64,000 nt of DNA from Promineifilum sp019695075 (GTDB lineage Bacteria; Chloroflexota; Anaerolineae; Promineifilales; Promineifilaceae): NCBI GenBank assembly GCA_026129185.1, contig JAHCIO010000019.1, forward strand, positions 1 through 64,000, given 5' to 3'. Below, piece after piece: positions 9,301 through 16,813 of this stretch. The notes under the pieces were generated by a model. It saw only the letters and a list, made by a program, of their open reading frames with translations. It was not told where the DNA came from and searched no databases. Each line of letters begins with the position of its first letter. Within the stretch, counting starts at the first letter, position 1. The translations under genes were made by a program, and so were the position numbers.

Positions 9301-11245
9301 GCTCAGCCACCTTCTGCGCGTGTGCCTGCCGGCGGCCGACGACACGCCGGAGGCCACGGCCGCGCTGCTGCGCCAGGCCGGCCTGCCGCAGCGAACGCTG
9401 ATCGGCGCCGGCCTCTTCGCGCCGCAGTGGGCCGCGGCCGTCGAACAGGCCCTCGGCTGGGCGGGCTATGCCGACGCGGTCTGGTGGGTTCACGCCAATA
9501 TGGCCGGCCCAAATCACGGCCAGGCCCACGACATCGGCCGGCAGTGGTTGGCCGAGATCGCGGCGCGCACCACTCTGCGCCCGGAGGAGCTGCGGAACGG
9601 CGGGGCCGACGTGGCCTGGTTCCAGCGCGTCTACGCCACGCTGGGCGAGGCGCGCTGGCTGAAGTTCGCCCCGCAGATGCGCCACGCCCAGCGCGGCGAT
9701 TACAAGCGCGCCGCCCTCTTTGCCGACGCGCTTCTCGGCCGCGTCAGCCGCGAGGAGATCGAGCGGCGCATCCTGACCAAGCGCCATCAGGACAGCGTGC
9801 GCGCCCTGGGGCTGCTGCCGCTGCCGGAGGAAGGGCGCGAGGCGGAGTTGCTGAGCCGCTATCAGACTATTCAGGCATTCCGCCGCGGTTCGCGCCAGTT
9901 CGGGGCGCAACGCCGCGAGAACGAGGGGCTGGCGGCGCAAGCCGGGCTGGAGAACATGGCCCGCGCCGCCGGCTACCCCGACCCGCTGCGCCTGACCTGG
10001 GCGATGGAAGGGCGCGAGATGGCCGAGTGGCTCGCCGGCCCGCTCAGCGCCACCGCCGGCGACGTGACCGTGCGCCTGACGCTCGATGTAGTGGGCACGC
10101 CCGACATCCTGGTGGATCGGGCCGGGCGCAAGCTGAAGTCCATCCCCGCCGCGGCGCGCAAGGCCCCGGCCGTCGTCGATCTGCTGGAGCGCCGCCGGGC
10201 CATTGAGGGGCAGCAGAAGCGCATGCGCCCGGCGCTGGAGGCGGCGATGTGCCGCGAGGAATGCTTCCTGGCCGGCGAGCTGCGCGACCTGTTGATCCAT
10301 CCCACGCTGGCCCCGATGTTGGCCCAACTGGTCTGGATCGGCGCGAACGGCGACGGCTGCCTGGGCTACCCGGTGGACGGCGGCCGGGCGCTGCAAGGCC
10401 ACGACGGCCGCCGCATCCCCCTGACCGACGACACGCCGCTGCGCGTGGCCCATCCCTATGACCTATGGCAGACGGGCGAGTGGCATCTCTGGCAACGGGA
10501 GTGCTTCCGCGCCGAGCGCATCCAGCCCTTTAAGCAGGTCTTCCGCGAGCTATACCTGCTGACCGCCGCTGAGACCGAAACCGGCCACCTCTCGCGGCGC
10601 TACGCCGGGCAGCAGATCAAGTCCCGCCAGGCCGCGGCGCTACTCAATGGTCGCGGCTGGGTGCTGACCCATGAGATGGGCGTCCGGCGCGCCTTCCGCG
10701 AGCGCGGCCTGACGGCTGTGATTGAGTCGATGATGGACTGGCTGACCCCGGCCGAGACGGAGGGCGTGACGCTGGAAGCGGTCTTCTTCGTCCGTCCCGA
10801 CCAACCGTGGCAGCCGCAGCCGTTGGCCGACGTGCCGCCGCTGGTGTTCAGCGAGGTGATGCGCGATCTCGATCTGGTGGTCAGCGTGGCCCACAGCGCC
10901 GGCGTCGATCCGGAGGCCAGCTTCTCGACCGTCGAGGCGCGCGCGGCCCTGTTGCGCGAGACGCTAGACCTGTTGCGCCTGGGCAACGTGCGCCTGGAAA
11001 ACCGTCACGCGCTCATCGACGGCCGGCTGAGCAGCTACGCGGTACACCTGGGTAGCGGGGTAGTACACCGGCGGCCGGGCGGCGCATTGTGCATCGTGCC
11101 CGTCCATAGCCAGCAGCGCGGTCGCCTCTTCCTGCCCTTTGCCGACGATGACCCCAAGACGGCCGAAGTGGTCGCCAAAGTCATCCTGCTGGCCCGCGAT
11201 GAGTTGATTCGCGACCCGACGATATTGGAGCAGATTGTGAGGTAG
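6389..11245 (+). CDS. Very large DUF5724/DUF4132-type protein
   Basis: A 1618-residue cytoplasmic protein. The N-terminal part begins with helical sequence, and residues about 300-620 look like HEAT-type repeats (many Ala/Leu-rich helix pairs such as RDAALKALGQTVLRPQE). The middle holds a DUF5724-like region (QRIGFDYPDVARRVLTWL). The last 300 residues match the DUF4132 pattern: MLAQLVWIG, then FKQVFRELYLLTAAE, then GWVLTHEMGVRRAF, with FSEVMRDLDLVVSVAHSAG close to the end. DUF4132 is the domain of E. coli YehI/MolR; its biochemical activity is not established. No catalytic motif or membrane segment stands out. It is the second gene of a two-gene operon with the 142-aa protein. Confidence 0.8.
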   Translation: MLTPDAAKAALDARRVPDMVKAVRAAAGRLPGDLRPIAYALIGFDAWGAKMDSMRPITDPDSNIRQGGLRYEKLSGNDRRRILRALAPRVADDLDAAWELMKSMPYGFDVFRRPFRAKHPALSFWKRWYWLRGVLAPVAEFDADTAWFAVHAGYLPADADRLGRLFAGAIDHGHGEVFDILTATARGRHPTALMGRHVTRGLLSAARPEGWAAVVDLLLSAQREEGLRQVILETADESHPDAFRLILRAIIDHNLSRFSATTRAANTWLGFGLDAEIGGDLPGILRQVLLYLDNRAEREWVAARGTGQEAYLALWAMAYENIDTAANAAEPLLGDADAARRFAAAYVLGSMQLPPASSALIPCLADEDLRLVALTCSFWAQTPPHDAAAFEALEAALPRLPKTPRPLPPLLWPWLPLTAGRAQAADLLLKLLGDRPPQRLIPHLPAMSPWPRGQAAGRLGAVAGDHAARDALFDLLADRSGAARDAALKALGQTVLRPQEAPQVEALLGRPSGDVRRAALSLLAEQLPDAALASADRLLAARDETSRLGGLELLAQLARAGREVEAARARAAAYRVGRPALSPAEETQLAALQPAAPAPTPTLANALGLAPSAARTACAPPRRLKVSDWTPATAACLKSLDALIHAHRDTPIPHRDGGEAVLLGDSWAWTHLREPDPNRPLEENLPNFFLRDVWEKWWAERGPACRDADGLELLRAWINSLASYYLAFPDEKPQRIGFDYPDVARRVLTWLIRLHPPAAGPDAALDLLESACQLRPHDAAARPAGGGADSDSFDSHKAFRRRLSHYPHGLRFYRRIDPGWGDAHHRRFFHLLRWIDEPPGYTLRQRPTIEDVLLAHRAGGATTADIYDQLLGDRGLTLGQPFGELQALSAARPHRLMTEFPVLGEVMAASRERILAVEVARGELTTAATQPALALQAIYGAPWFLRLVVALDGHFQHSVHFVFPADSRAETLSHLLRVCLPAADDTPEATAALLRQAGLPQRTLIGAGLFAPQWAAAVEQALGWAGYADAVWWVHANMAGPNHGQAHDIGRQWLAEIAARTTLRPEELRNGGADVAWFQRVYATLGEARWLKFAPQMRHAQRGDYKRAALFADALLGRVSREEIERRILTKRHQDSVRALGLLPLPEEGREAELLSRYQTIQAFRRGSRQFGAQRRENEGLAAQAGLENMARAAGYPDPLRLTWAMEGREMAEWLAGPLSATAGDVTVRLTLDVVGTPDILVDRAGRKLKSIPAAARKAPAVVDLLERRRAIEGQQKRMRPALEAAMCREECFLAGELRDLLIHPTLAPMLAQLVWIGANGDGCLGYPVDGGRALQGHDGRRIPLTDDTPLRVAHPYDLWQTGEWHLWQRECFRAERIQPFKQVFRELYLLTAAETETGHLSRRYAGQQIKSRQAAALLNGRGWVLTHEMGVRRAFRERGLTAVIESMMDWLTPAETEGVTLEAVFFVRPDQPWQPQPLADVPPLVFSEVMRDLDLVVSVAHSAGVDPEASFSTVEARAALLRETLDLLRLGNVRLENRHALIDGRLSSYAVHLGSGVVHRRPGGALCIVPVHSQQRGRLFLPFADDDPKTAEVVAKVILLARDELIRDPTILEQIVR

Positions 11246-11248
11246 GGG

Positions 11249-11312
11249 GAGGTTCTAGAGGCTAGGGAAGAACGCTTTTACCTGGCCCCTGGCCCCTGGA
11301 ACCTCCTCCCTA
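11249..11312. repeat. CCAGGGG/CCTGGCCCC-type imperfect palindrome
   Basis: GGTTCTAGAGGCTAGGGAAG and the facing CCTGGCCCCTGGAACCTCC form imperfect inverted arms. The same words recur at 13912-14075, 16580-16592 and 21032-21060, so this belongs to a dispersed repeat family. Confidence 0.6.
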
Positions 11313-11352
11313 TCTTGCGCGCCGCCGGTCGGGGAGAGACAATTGCCCGATC

Positions 11353-13026
11353 ATGAAACGACCGCTGCTCTTGCTGATTCTCCTGCTGCTGCTGGCCGCT
11401 TGCCGCTTTGGGCCGACGGACGACGGGCCACAGACCACGGCTGTGCCAACGGCGGCGCCGACGACGGACGACGCTAACCCGACCGCCGCTAACCCGACAG
11501 CCGACAGCCGACCGACGACCGCCGCCAACCCGACTGCCGTGCCGCCAACCACGGCCGCCAGACCACAGACCACGCCCGCCGACGCCCCCCTAATCCCTAA
11601 TCCCTATCCCCTAGCCCCTATCTTCGACATCGCCTGGGACGACCGCGCCATCTACGCCCGCGGCCTCGTCGCCCCGGCGGCCGAGGACGTGCCCGGCGCG
11701 CCCGTCTACCACATCGACATCACCATCGCCGACGACCTGCGCACCGTCACGGGGCGGCAGACGGTCTTCTATACCAACATGGAAGACGCGCCCCTGAGCG
11801 AGATCGTCTTCCACCTCCACCCCAACCTGCTCGACAGCGCCATCGAGGTCAGCGACCTGACTGTGGACGGCGCGCCCGCGCCGACGACCATCAGCGGGGC
11901 CAAGCGCAGCATCCTGACCGTGGCCCTGCCCGCGCCGCTGCCGCCGGGGGCCACGACGACCCTCGACATGCACTTCGTGACCGAGGTGGCCACCGACATC
12001 GGCCGCAACTACGGCGTGCTGGCCATCTACGACGGCATCCTCGCCCTGGCCCACTTCTACCCCATGCTGTCGGTCTACGACGCCACGGGCTGGAACACGG
12101 CCGAGGCCGACGTGCAGGGCGACCTGACCTATAGCGATGCCGGCTACTACCTCGTGCGCGTGGCCGCGCCGGCGGGAGTCACGGTCGTGGCCTCCGGGGT
12201 GGCGGTTGAAGAAGAAGCCCTCTCTCAAGAGGAGGGCGAACAGCGGACGACGGTCTATGCCGTTGGGCCGGCGCGCGATTTCTACCTGGCCGCGGGCGAC
12301 TTCGCGGTCGTCAGCGGCACGGCCGGCGCGACGACGATCAACAGCTACGCCCCGGCCGAACTGCGCGACGGCGCGGCGCTGGCCCTCGACGTGGCCGCGG
12401 CGGCTATCGGCATCAACGAGGCCCGCCTGTCGCCCTTCCCCTACACCGAACTCGACATCGTCACCACGCCCACGGCCGCGCTGGGCATCGAATACCCCGG
12501 CCTCATCGTCGGCACGCTACGCATGTACGACATCACCGCCACGAACCAGGCCGGCGTGGGCTACGACGACATCCTCGAATCGACCACCGCCCACGAAGTC
12601 ATGCATCAGTGGTTCTATAACCTCATCGGCAACGACCAGCTCGACGAGCCGTGGCTGGACGAGTCGATGGCCGGCTACCAGACCTATCGCTACTACGCTG
12701 ACCGCTACGGCCAGGCCGCCGGCGACGCCTACTTCGGCAACTTCGCCGGCCGCTGGGAGAGCGTTGACCGGGCCGAGATTCCCATCGGCCTGCCCGTGCG
12801 CGCCTACCAGGGGCCGGAGTATGGAGCCATCGTCTACGGCCGCGGCCCCTTCTTCCTGCGCGCGCTGGAGGAGCAGATGGGGCGGGAGACGTTCGACGCC
12901 TTTCTGCGCGACTACGCCGCGGCGTTCCGCTGGGGCATCAGCACGACGGCCGACTTCCAGACCCTGGCCGAGGCGCGCTGCGGCTGCGACCTGGAGCCGC
13001 TCTTCGCCGCGTGGGTCACTGAGTAA
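11353..13026 (+). CDS. M1-family metallopeptidase, lipoprotein
   Basis: Zinc aminopeptidase-like protein of 557 residues. It has a lipoprotein signal with Cys17 (LLLLAAC), a Thr/Pro/Ala linker to about residue 95, an N-terminal beta domain, and the catalytic HEVMH at residues 414-418 with the third ligand Glu437 in LDESMAGYQ (HExxH-x18-E). GIEYPG (378-383) takes the place of the usual GAMEN substrate-anchoring motif, as in several bacterial M1 proteins. It is therefore expected to act outside the membrane on peptides. The linker contains residues encoded by a TTAGGG-type repeat (11587-11621). No operon partner is visible. Confidence 0.88.
   Translation: MKRPLLLLILLLLLAACRFGPTDDGPQTTAVPTAAPTTDDANPTAANPTADSRPTTAANPTAVPPTTAARPQTTPADAPLIPNPYPLAPIFDIAWDDRAIYARGLVAPAAEDVPGAPVYHIDITIADDLRTVTGRQTVFYTNMEDAPLSEIVFHLHPNLLDSAIEVSDLTVDGAPAPTTISGAKRSILTVALPAPLPPGATTTLDMHFVTEVATDIGRNYGVLAIYDGILALAHFYPMLSVYDATGWNTAEADVQGDLTYSDAGYYLVRVAAPAGVTVVASGVAVEEEALSQEEGEQRTTVYAVGPARDFYLAAGDFAVVSGTAGATTINSYAPAELRDGAALALDVAAAAIGINEARLSPFPYTELDIVTTPTAALGIEYPGLIVGTLRMYDITATNQAGVGYDDILESTTAHEVMHQWFYNLIGNDQLDEPWLDESMAGYQTYRYYADRYGQAAGDAYFGNFAGRWESVDRAEIPIGLPVRAYQGPEYGAIVYGRGPFFLRALEEQMGRETFDAFLRDYAAAFRWGISTTADFQTLAEARCGCDLEPLFAAWVTE
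11587..11621. repeat. TTAGGG-type repeat inside the M1 peptidase gene
   Basis: CCTAATCCCTAATCCCTATC followed by CCCTAGCCCCTATC lies in frame and encodes the linker residues LIPNPYPLAPI. The same repeat (GGGATTAGGGGATAGGG on the other strand) is intergenic elsewhere in the window. Confidence 0.75.
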
Positions 13027-13059
13027 AATGTCGGTGATCAATTGACCGGCAAATTGTAA

Positions 13060-13088
13060 GTGACATCGTAACAAATGTCGTGTATAGT
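13060..13088 (+). promoter_or_regulatory. Strong sigma70-type promoter without a following ORF
   Basis: GTGACA (13060-13065), a 17-bp spacer and TATAGT (13083-13088) each match the consensus hexamer at five of six positions. The predicted start is near 13095. No gene follows on this strand before the terminator at 13381. Confidence 0.6.
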
Positions 13089-13094
13089 ATCAAC

Positions 13095-13413
13095 ATATCC
13101 CGTAGGAATGACGCGGCGCAAACAACGAGGCCACGGAGCCACATCGCCGCCGGCACCATAACAACATCACACTATCACCGCACTACTGCGTGACTATCAG
13201 GGCTGCAACACTGTCGCACCATTGCCACACGCATCGCAACCACTCTGGGGGGCCATTGGCCTTATGCCATCACGTCATCGCCGCATCACCACAGAGCATC
13301 GCCGCATCACCATCCTGACCTGATAGTCTCCGCGTCATTCACCACCATTGCCAACATCACACACGGGATTCAGAAAGACAAAGACCGAGCCAGCCACTCG
13401 GTCTTTTCTTTTT
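13095..13413 (+). ncRNA. Candidate small RNA of about 320 nt
   Basis: The stretch lies between a near-consensus promoter and a Rho-independent terminator. It contains no ORF longer than about 20 codons with a ribosome site, and its composition differs sharply from the neighbours, being rich in C and A and poor in G. The words CATCGCCGCATCACCA occur twice around 13277-13311. I cannot match it to 6S RNA, tmRNA, SRP RNA or RNase P RNA. It could instead be a long 3' trailer of the M1 gene or decayed DNA. Confidence 0.4.
13381..13413 (+). terminator. Rho-independent terminator
   Basis: The stem AAGACCGAG (13381-13389) pairs with CTCGGTCTT (13397-13405) around a 7-nt loop and is followed by TTCTTTTT. 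An A-rich flank on the other side means it may also end aroQ transcription from the minus strand. Confidence 0.85.
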
Positions 13414-13438
13414 GGGGCGATTGTTGCCGCGCGGCGGC

Positions 13439-13876
13439 TCAGCGCTCCAGCAGATAGTCCAGCAGCGCCGCCAGGCCGAGCCGGTAGCTGTGCCGGCCGA
13501 AGCCGCTGATTTGCCCCACGCAGACGGCGGCGATGACCGAGCGGTGGCGGAACTCCTCACGGGCGTGGATGTTGGACAGATGTACCTCGACCGTGGGCAG
13601 CCCGACCGCGGCGAGCGCGTCGCGCAGGGCGTAGCTGTAGTGGGTCAGCGCGCCGGGGTTGATGAGGATGCCGTTGGCCCACAGCCGCGCGTCGTGGATG
13701 GCGTCGATGAGCACGCCCTCCTGGTTCGATTGCAGGATACGCAGCTCCGTGCCGCGCTTGGTCGCCTCGGCGACGAGCATCTCGTTGATCTCGGCCAACG
13801 TCCAGCGGCCGTAGACCTCCGGTTCGCGCTGGCCGAGCAGGTTCAAGTTGGGGCCGTGAAGGGTTAGGATGCGCAT
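13439..13876 (-). CDS. aroQ: Type II 3-dehydroquinate dehydratase
   Basis: A 145-residue enzyme of the dodecameric class II family, which dehydrates 3-dehydroquinate to 3-dehydroshikimate (third step of the shikimate pathway). Seen: HGPNLNLLGQREPEVYG at the N-terminus with the catalytic Tyr in VYG, SNQEG, INPGALTHYSYAL, and HLSNIHAREEFRHRS carrying the active-site His. The length is normal. It lies on the same strand as the aroK-aroB fusion 200 bp upstream, but a long repeat palindrome separates them. Together they cover three shikimate steps. Confidence 0.96.
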   Translation of the reverse strand: MRILTLHGPNLNLLGQREPEVYGRWTLAEINEMLVAEATKRGTELRILQSNQEGVLIDAIHDARLWANGILINPGALTHYSYALRDALAAVGLPTVEVHLSNIHAREEFRHRSVIAAVCVGQISGFGRHSYRLGLAALLDYLLER

Positions 13877-14087
13877 AGGGGTTAGGGGATAGGGGTTAGG
13901 GGATAGGGATTAGGTTCCAGAGGCCAGGTTCCAGGGAAGAGCGCTCACGCAAGAAGCTTACGCCAAGGGGGCCAGGGACGCAAAGGGAAGAAAGCTTATT
14001 CTTCTTTGCGTTCTTGGCCCCCTTCGCGTCCTTTGCGTGAGCTTCTTCCCTGGCCCCTGGAACCTGGCCCCTATCCCCTAATCCCTC
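13877..14087. repeat. Composite palindrome of three repeat families
   Basis: From outside in, TTAGGGGATAGGG units, CCAGGTTCCAGGG units and ACGCAAAG-type units form two facing arms of about 100 bp around 13996. The right arm runs into the aroK-aroB gene: its GGGATTAG supplies the last codons and the TAG stop of that gene. Related pieces occur at 11249, 16554, 19127, 21012 and 60694. Confidence 0.8.
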
Positions 14088-15688
14088 GCCCCCAGCCCCG
14101 CCAACACGCCCACGACCGCCGCCGCGGGCACGTCATCGCGGAGGAACACGTCGCCGATGTCGTGGAGGAGGACGAAGCGCAGGCGGCCGGCCAGCTTTTT
14201 CTTGTCCGTGCTCATGGCGGCGAAGAGGGCCGCCGGGTCGAGCGACGGCGGGATGTGGGTCGGCAGGCCCAGCCGGGCCAGGGTCATCTCGACGACGTGG
14301 GGCAGCGACGGCGAGCACTCCTCCAGGGCGGCCGACAGCCGCGCCGCCGCGGCCAGGCCGATGGCCACCGCGTCGCCGTGGCGGACGGCGTAGCCCGACA
14401 CTTGCTCGATGGCGTGGCCGAAGGTGTGGCCGAGGTTCAGCACCGCCCGCCGGCCGCGCTCATATGGGTCGGCCTCGACCACGTCGCGCTTGACACGGAT
14501 GGCCCGCGCCAGCAGCGATTGCAGGTCAGCCCGTCGCAGCCGGTCGGTGGCCAGCAGGGCCGGGTCGATGTGCCACTCCTCCATCAGCAGCCGTTGCCAC
14601 AGCAGCGGGTCGGCGATGAGGCCGTGCTTGGCCGCCTCGGCCAGCCCGGCGGTGAACTCGGCCGCGGGCAGAGTCGCCAGCGTGCCCACGTCGGCCAGCA
14701 CGCCGCGCGGCTGGGCGAACGCCCCGACGAGGTTCTTGCCCTGCGGCAGGTCAACGCCCGTCTTGCCGCCGATACTGGCATCGACCATGGCCAGCAGGCT
14801 TGTCGGGCAAAGGGCGAAGTCAATGCCGCGCAGGTAGGTCGCGGCCACGAAGCCGGCCACGTCGCCGACGACGCCGCCGCCCAGGCCGATGATCGTCCCG
14901 TCGCGCCCCAGCCCGGCGGCCAGCAGCCCGTCATAGAGGTCGCGCACGGTGTCGAGCGTCTTGTGCCGTTCGCCCGCGGGCATGGTCAGCACGGGCGGCG
15001 GGCCGAAGCGGGCCGCATGGCCAAGCCGGGCCGCGTGGCGCGGGCCAACCTCGCTATCGGTGATGACCACGGCCGGGCCGCGGGCCAGCCCGGCGGCCTC
15101 CGGCAACAGGTCTTCGCCGATGACGACCGCGTAGCTGCCGCCGGGGTGGCGGACGGTCAGCGTGTCGCGCAGCCCGGCGGCCAGGGCCGCGGCGATGTCG
15201 TCGGCCACGGCCGCGGGCGAACGGCCGTCGGTGTCCACCGGCCGGAAGCGGGCATAGCCAACGGCCCGCTGGCGCTGTAGCGCGGCCACGCGCGCCGCGG
15301 CATCGTCGCCCGCCAGCAGCGGCCGGGCCGCGCCGCCGACGGCCACGCGCGCCAGGATTTCTCCGACCGAGGCGGACAGGCAGAAGACCGGCCCCGTGGC
15401 CCCCAGCGCCGCGGCGTTGGCCGCGTCGAGCATCAGCCGGCCGCCCGTGGCGATGACCAGCCCGCGCCGGCCGGCCAGTTCGGCCGCCGCGTCGGCTTCC
15501 CAGGCGCGGAAGCGCTCTTCGCCTTCGTCGCGGAAGATGTCGGCCACGGGCTTGCCGGCGCGGGCGACGATGAGGTCGTCGCTATCGACGAAGTCGCGGC
15601 CCAGGCGCGCGGCCAGCAGCCGGCCGACGGTCGTCTTGCCCGTGCCCATGAAGCCGGTCAGGATGATGTTGTCGCGCGGGTCAGTCAT
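14078..15688 (-). CDS. aroKB: Shikimate kinase / 3-dehydroquinate synthase fusion
   Basis: A bifunctional protein of 536 residues. Residues 1 to about 170 are shikimate kinase: P-loop GFMGTGKT at 12-19, DSDD for shikimate and metal, and ATGG. Residues about 175-536 are 3-dehydroquinate synthase: GGGVVGDVAGFVAA (NAD site), SIGGKTGVDLPQGKNLVGAF, EAAKHGLI, and the zinc/active-site NLGHTFGHAIE. It would make 3-dehydroquinate from DAHP and phosphorylate shikimate. aroQ lies downstream. The gene's final residues ARD and its stop come from a TTAGGG-type repeat. A GATAAT box 8 bp before the ATG suggests a leaderless or very short leader transcript. Confidence 0.95.
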   Translation of the reverse strand: MTDPRDNIILTGFMGTGKTTVGRLLAARLGRDFVDSDDLIVARAGKPVADIFRDEGEERFRAWEADAAAELAGRRGLVIATGGRLMLDAANAAALGATGPVFCLSASVGEILARVAVGGAARPLLAGDDAAARVAALQRQRAVGYARFRPVDTDGRSPAAVADDIAAALAAGLRDTLTVRHPGGSYAVVIGEDLLPEAAGLARGPAVVITDSEVGPRHAARLGHAARFGPPPVLTMPAGERHKTLDTVRDLYDGLLAAGLGRDGTIIGLGGGVVGDVAGFVAATYLRGIDFALCPTSLLAMVDASIGGKTGVDLPQGKNLVGAFAQPRGVLADVGTLATLPAAEFTAGLAEAAKHGLIADPLLWQRLLMEEWHIDPALLATDRLRRADLQSLLARAIRVKRDVVEADPYERGRRAVLNLGHTFGHAIEQVSGYAVRHGDAVAIGLAAAARLSAALEECSPSLPHVVEMTLARLGLPTHIPPSLDPAALFAAMSTDKKKLAGRLRFVLLHDIGDVFLRDDVPAAAVVGVLAGLGARD

Positions 15689-15797
15689 TGGCCCCCATTA
15701 TCCACCAAATTGCCACGTTTGTGGAACCATTGGCCGCACCCCGGCGTCCTAGGAGCAGACCGGCAACGGTTGAAAACACTTGCAAGGAGAGTAACAG

Positions 15798-16553
15798 ATG
15801 TCTAAGCACAAGAATCTGATCGCCGTTCTGCTCATCGTCGTCTTGAGTCTGGCTTTGGCGGCCTGCAACGCGGCCACGCCCAGCGCCGCCGGCCCCGCCG
15901 CGCAGTCGGGTTCGACCGTCAGCGCCGGGGGCATCACTGTCGTCGGCCAGGGCACGGCCTATGGCCAGCCCGACCAGGCCACCGTCGTCGTCGGCGTCGA
16001 TACCTTCGCTGAGACGGTCGGCGAGGCCACGGCGCAGAACCAGACGACCCTCGACAACGTGATGGCCGCGCTGGCCGCGGCCGGCATCGCCAACGAGGAC
16101 ATCCAGACGACCAACTACAGCCTCTACGCCGAGCAGGTCTACGGCGACAACGGCCCGGAAGGGATCGCCGGCTACCGCGTCAGCAACCAGGTCAACGTCA
16201 AGATCCGCGACATCAGCCTCGTCGGCGATGTCCTCGGCGCGGTGACCGAGGCGGGGGCCAACGCCATCTATGGCGTCAACTTCTCCGTGGCCGACCCGGC
16301 GGCGCTGGAGGCCGAGGCCCGCGCCCTGGCCATGCAAGACGCCGCCGAGCGGGCCGCGTCCCTGGCCGAACTGGGCAACGTGACCCTGGGCAATGTGACC
16401 GTCATCAGTGAGGTCGTGGGCCAACCGGTCACGCCGCTGGGCATGGGCGGCGGCAACTACGCGATGGAGCAAGCCGCCTCGGCCCCCGGCATCTCCCCCG
16501 GCCAGCTGAGCTACCAGGTGCAGGTGCAGGTGACGTATGGGATTGGGGGGTAG
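15798..16553 (+). CDS. SIMPL-domain (DUF541) lipoprotein
   Basis: A 251-residue envelope protein with a lipoprotein signal (LSLALAAC, Cys23) and one SIMPL/DUF541 domain: GGITVVGQGTAYGQPDQATV, then TTNYSLYAEQVY and YRVSNQVNVKIRD, ending with LSYQVQVQVTYGI. SIMPL proteins are periplasmic or cell-surface beta-strand-rich proteins of mostly unknown role, some linked to stress tolerance. AAGGAGAG lies upstream of the ATG at 15798. The TAG stop lies inside the GGGTAGGGATTAGGG repeat that follows. Confidence 0.88.
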   Translation: MSKHKNLIAVLLIVVLSLALAACNAATPSAAGPAAQSGSTVSAGGITVVGQGTAYGQPDQATVVVGVDTFAETVGEATAQNQTTLDNVMAALAAAGIANEDIQTTNYSLYAEQVYGDNGPEGIAGYRVSNQVNVKIRDISLVGDVLGAVTEAGANAIYGVNFSVADPAALEAEARALAMQDAAERAASLAELGNVTLGNVTVISEVVGQPVTPLGMGGGNYAMEQAASAPGISPGQLSYQVQVQVTYGIGG

Positions 16554-16593
16554 GGATTAGGGATTAGGGGATAGGGATTAGGTTCCAGGGGAA
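16550..16593. repeat. TTAGGG-type repeat at the 3' end of the SIMPL gene
   Basis: GGGTAGGGATTAGGGATTAG and following units, then AGGTTCCAGGGG. The first TAG is the stop codon of the SIMPL-domain gene. Confidence 0.7.
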
Positions 16594-16602
16594 GAGAGCG
16601 TC

Positions 16603-16808
16603 GCAGTGCCTGGCACTTTCCGGAGTGCCTGGCACTTTCTTGATCTGGCTGCGCCTCCGAGAAGGTGCGACGCACTCAAGAAAGTGCGACGCACCGGCGC
16701 GCCGCGCAGTGCCTGGCACTTTCCGGAGTGCCTGGCACTTTCTTGATCTGACTGCGCCTCCGAGAAGGTGCGACGCACTCAAGAAAGTGCGACGCACCGG
16801 CGCGCCGC
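16603..16808. repeat. Two tandem 103-bp copies with nested palindromes
   Basis: Copies at 16603-16705 and 16706-16808 differ at one base (TCTGGCTG versus TCTGACTG). Each holds two AGTGCCTGGCACTTTC palindromes and two copies of the GTGCGACGCAC palindrome. The array sits between the convergent SIMPL and type IIG genes, 5 bp from the stop of the latter. Confidence 0.92.
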
Positions 16809-16813
16809 GCAGG

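Noticed and set aside
8045..10453. Open frame of 802 codons on the minus strand opposite the DUF5724/DUF4132-like gene
   Set aside because: Low-complexity Gly/Arg/Ala/Gln-rich translation with no domain, fully antisense to a convincing gene. It is a by-product of high GC and codon bias. The same applies to the long antisense frames at 23294-24898, 27627-29321, 29575-30996 and 40237-41763.
15689..15797. Divergent promoter region between aroKB and the SIMPL gene
   Set aside because: A GATAAT box for aroKB is possible, but I find no defensible -35 hexamer on either strand, so no promoter feature is listed.
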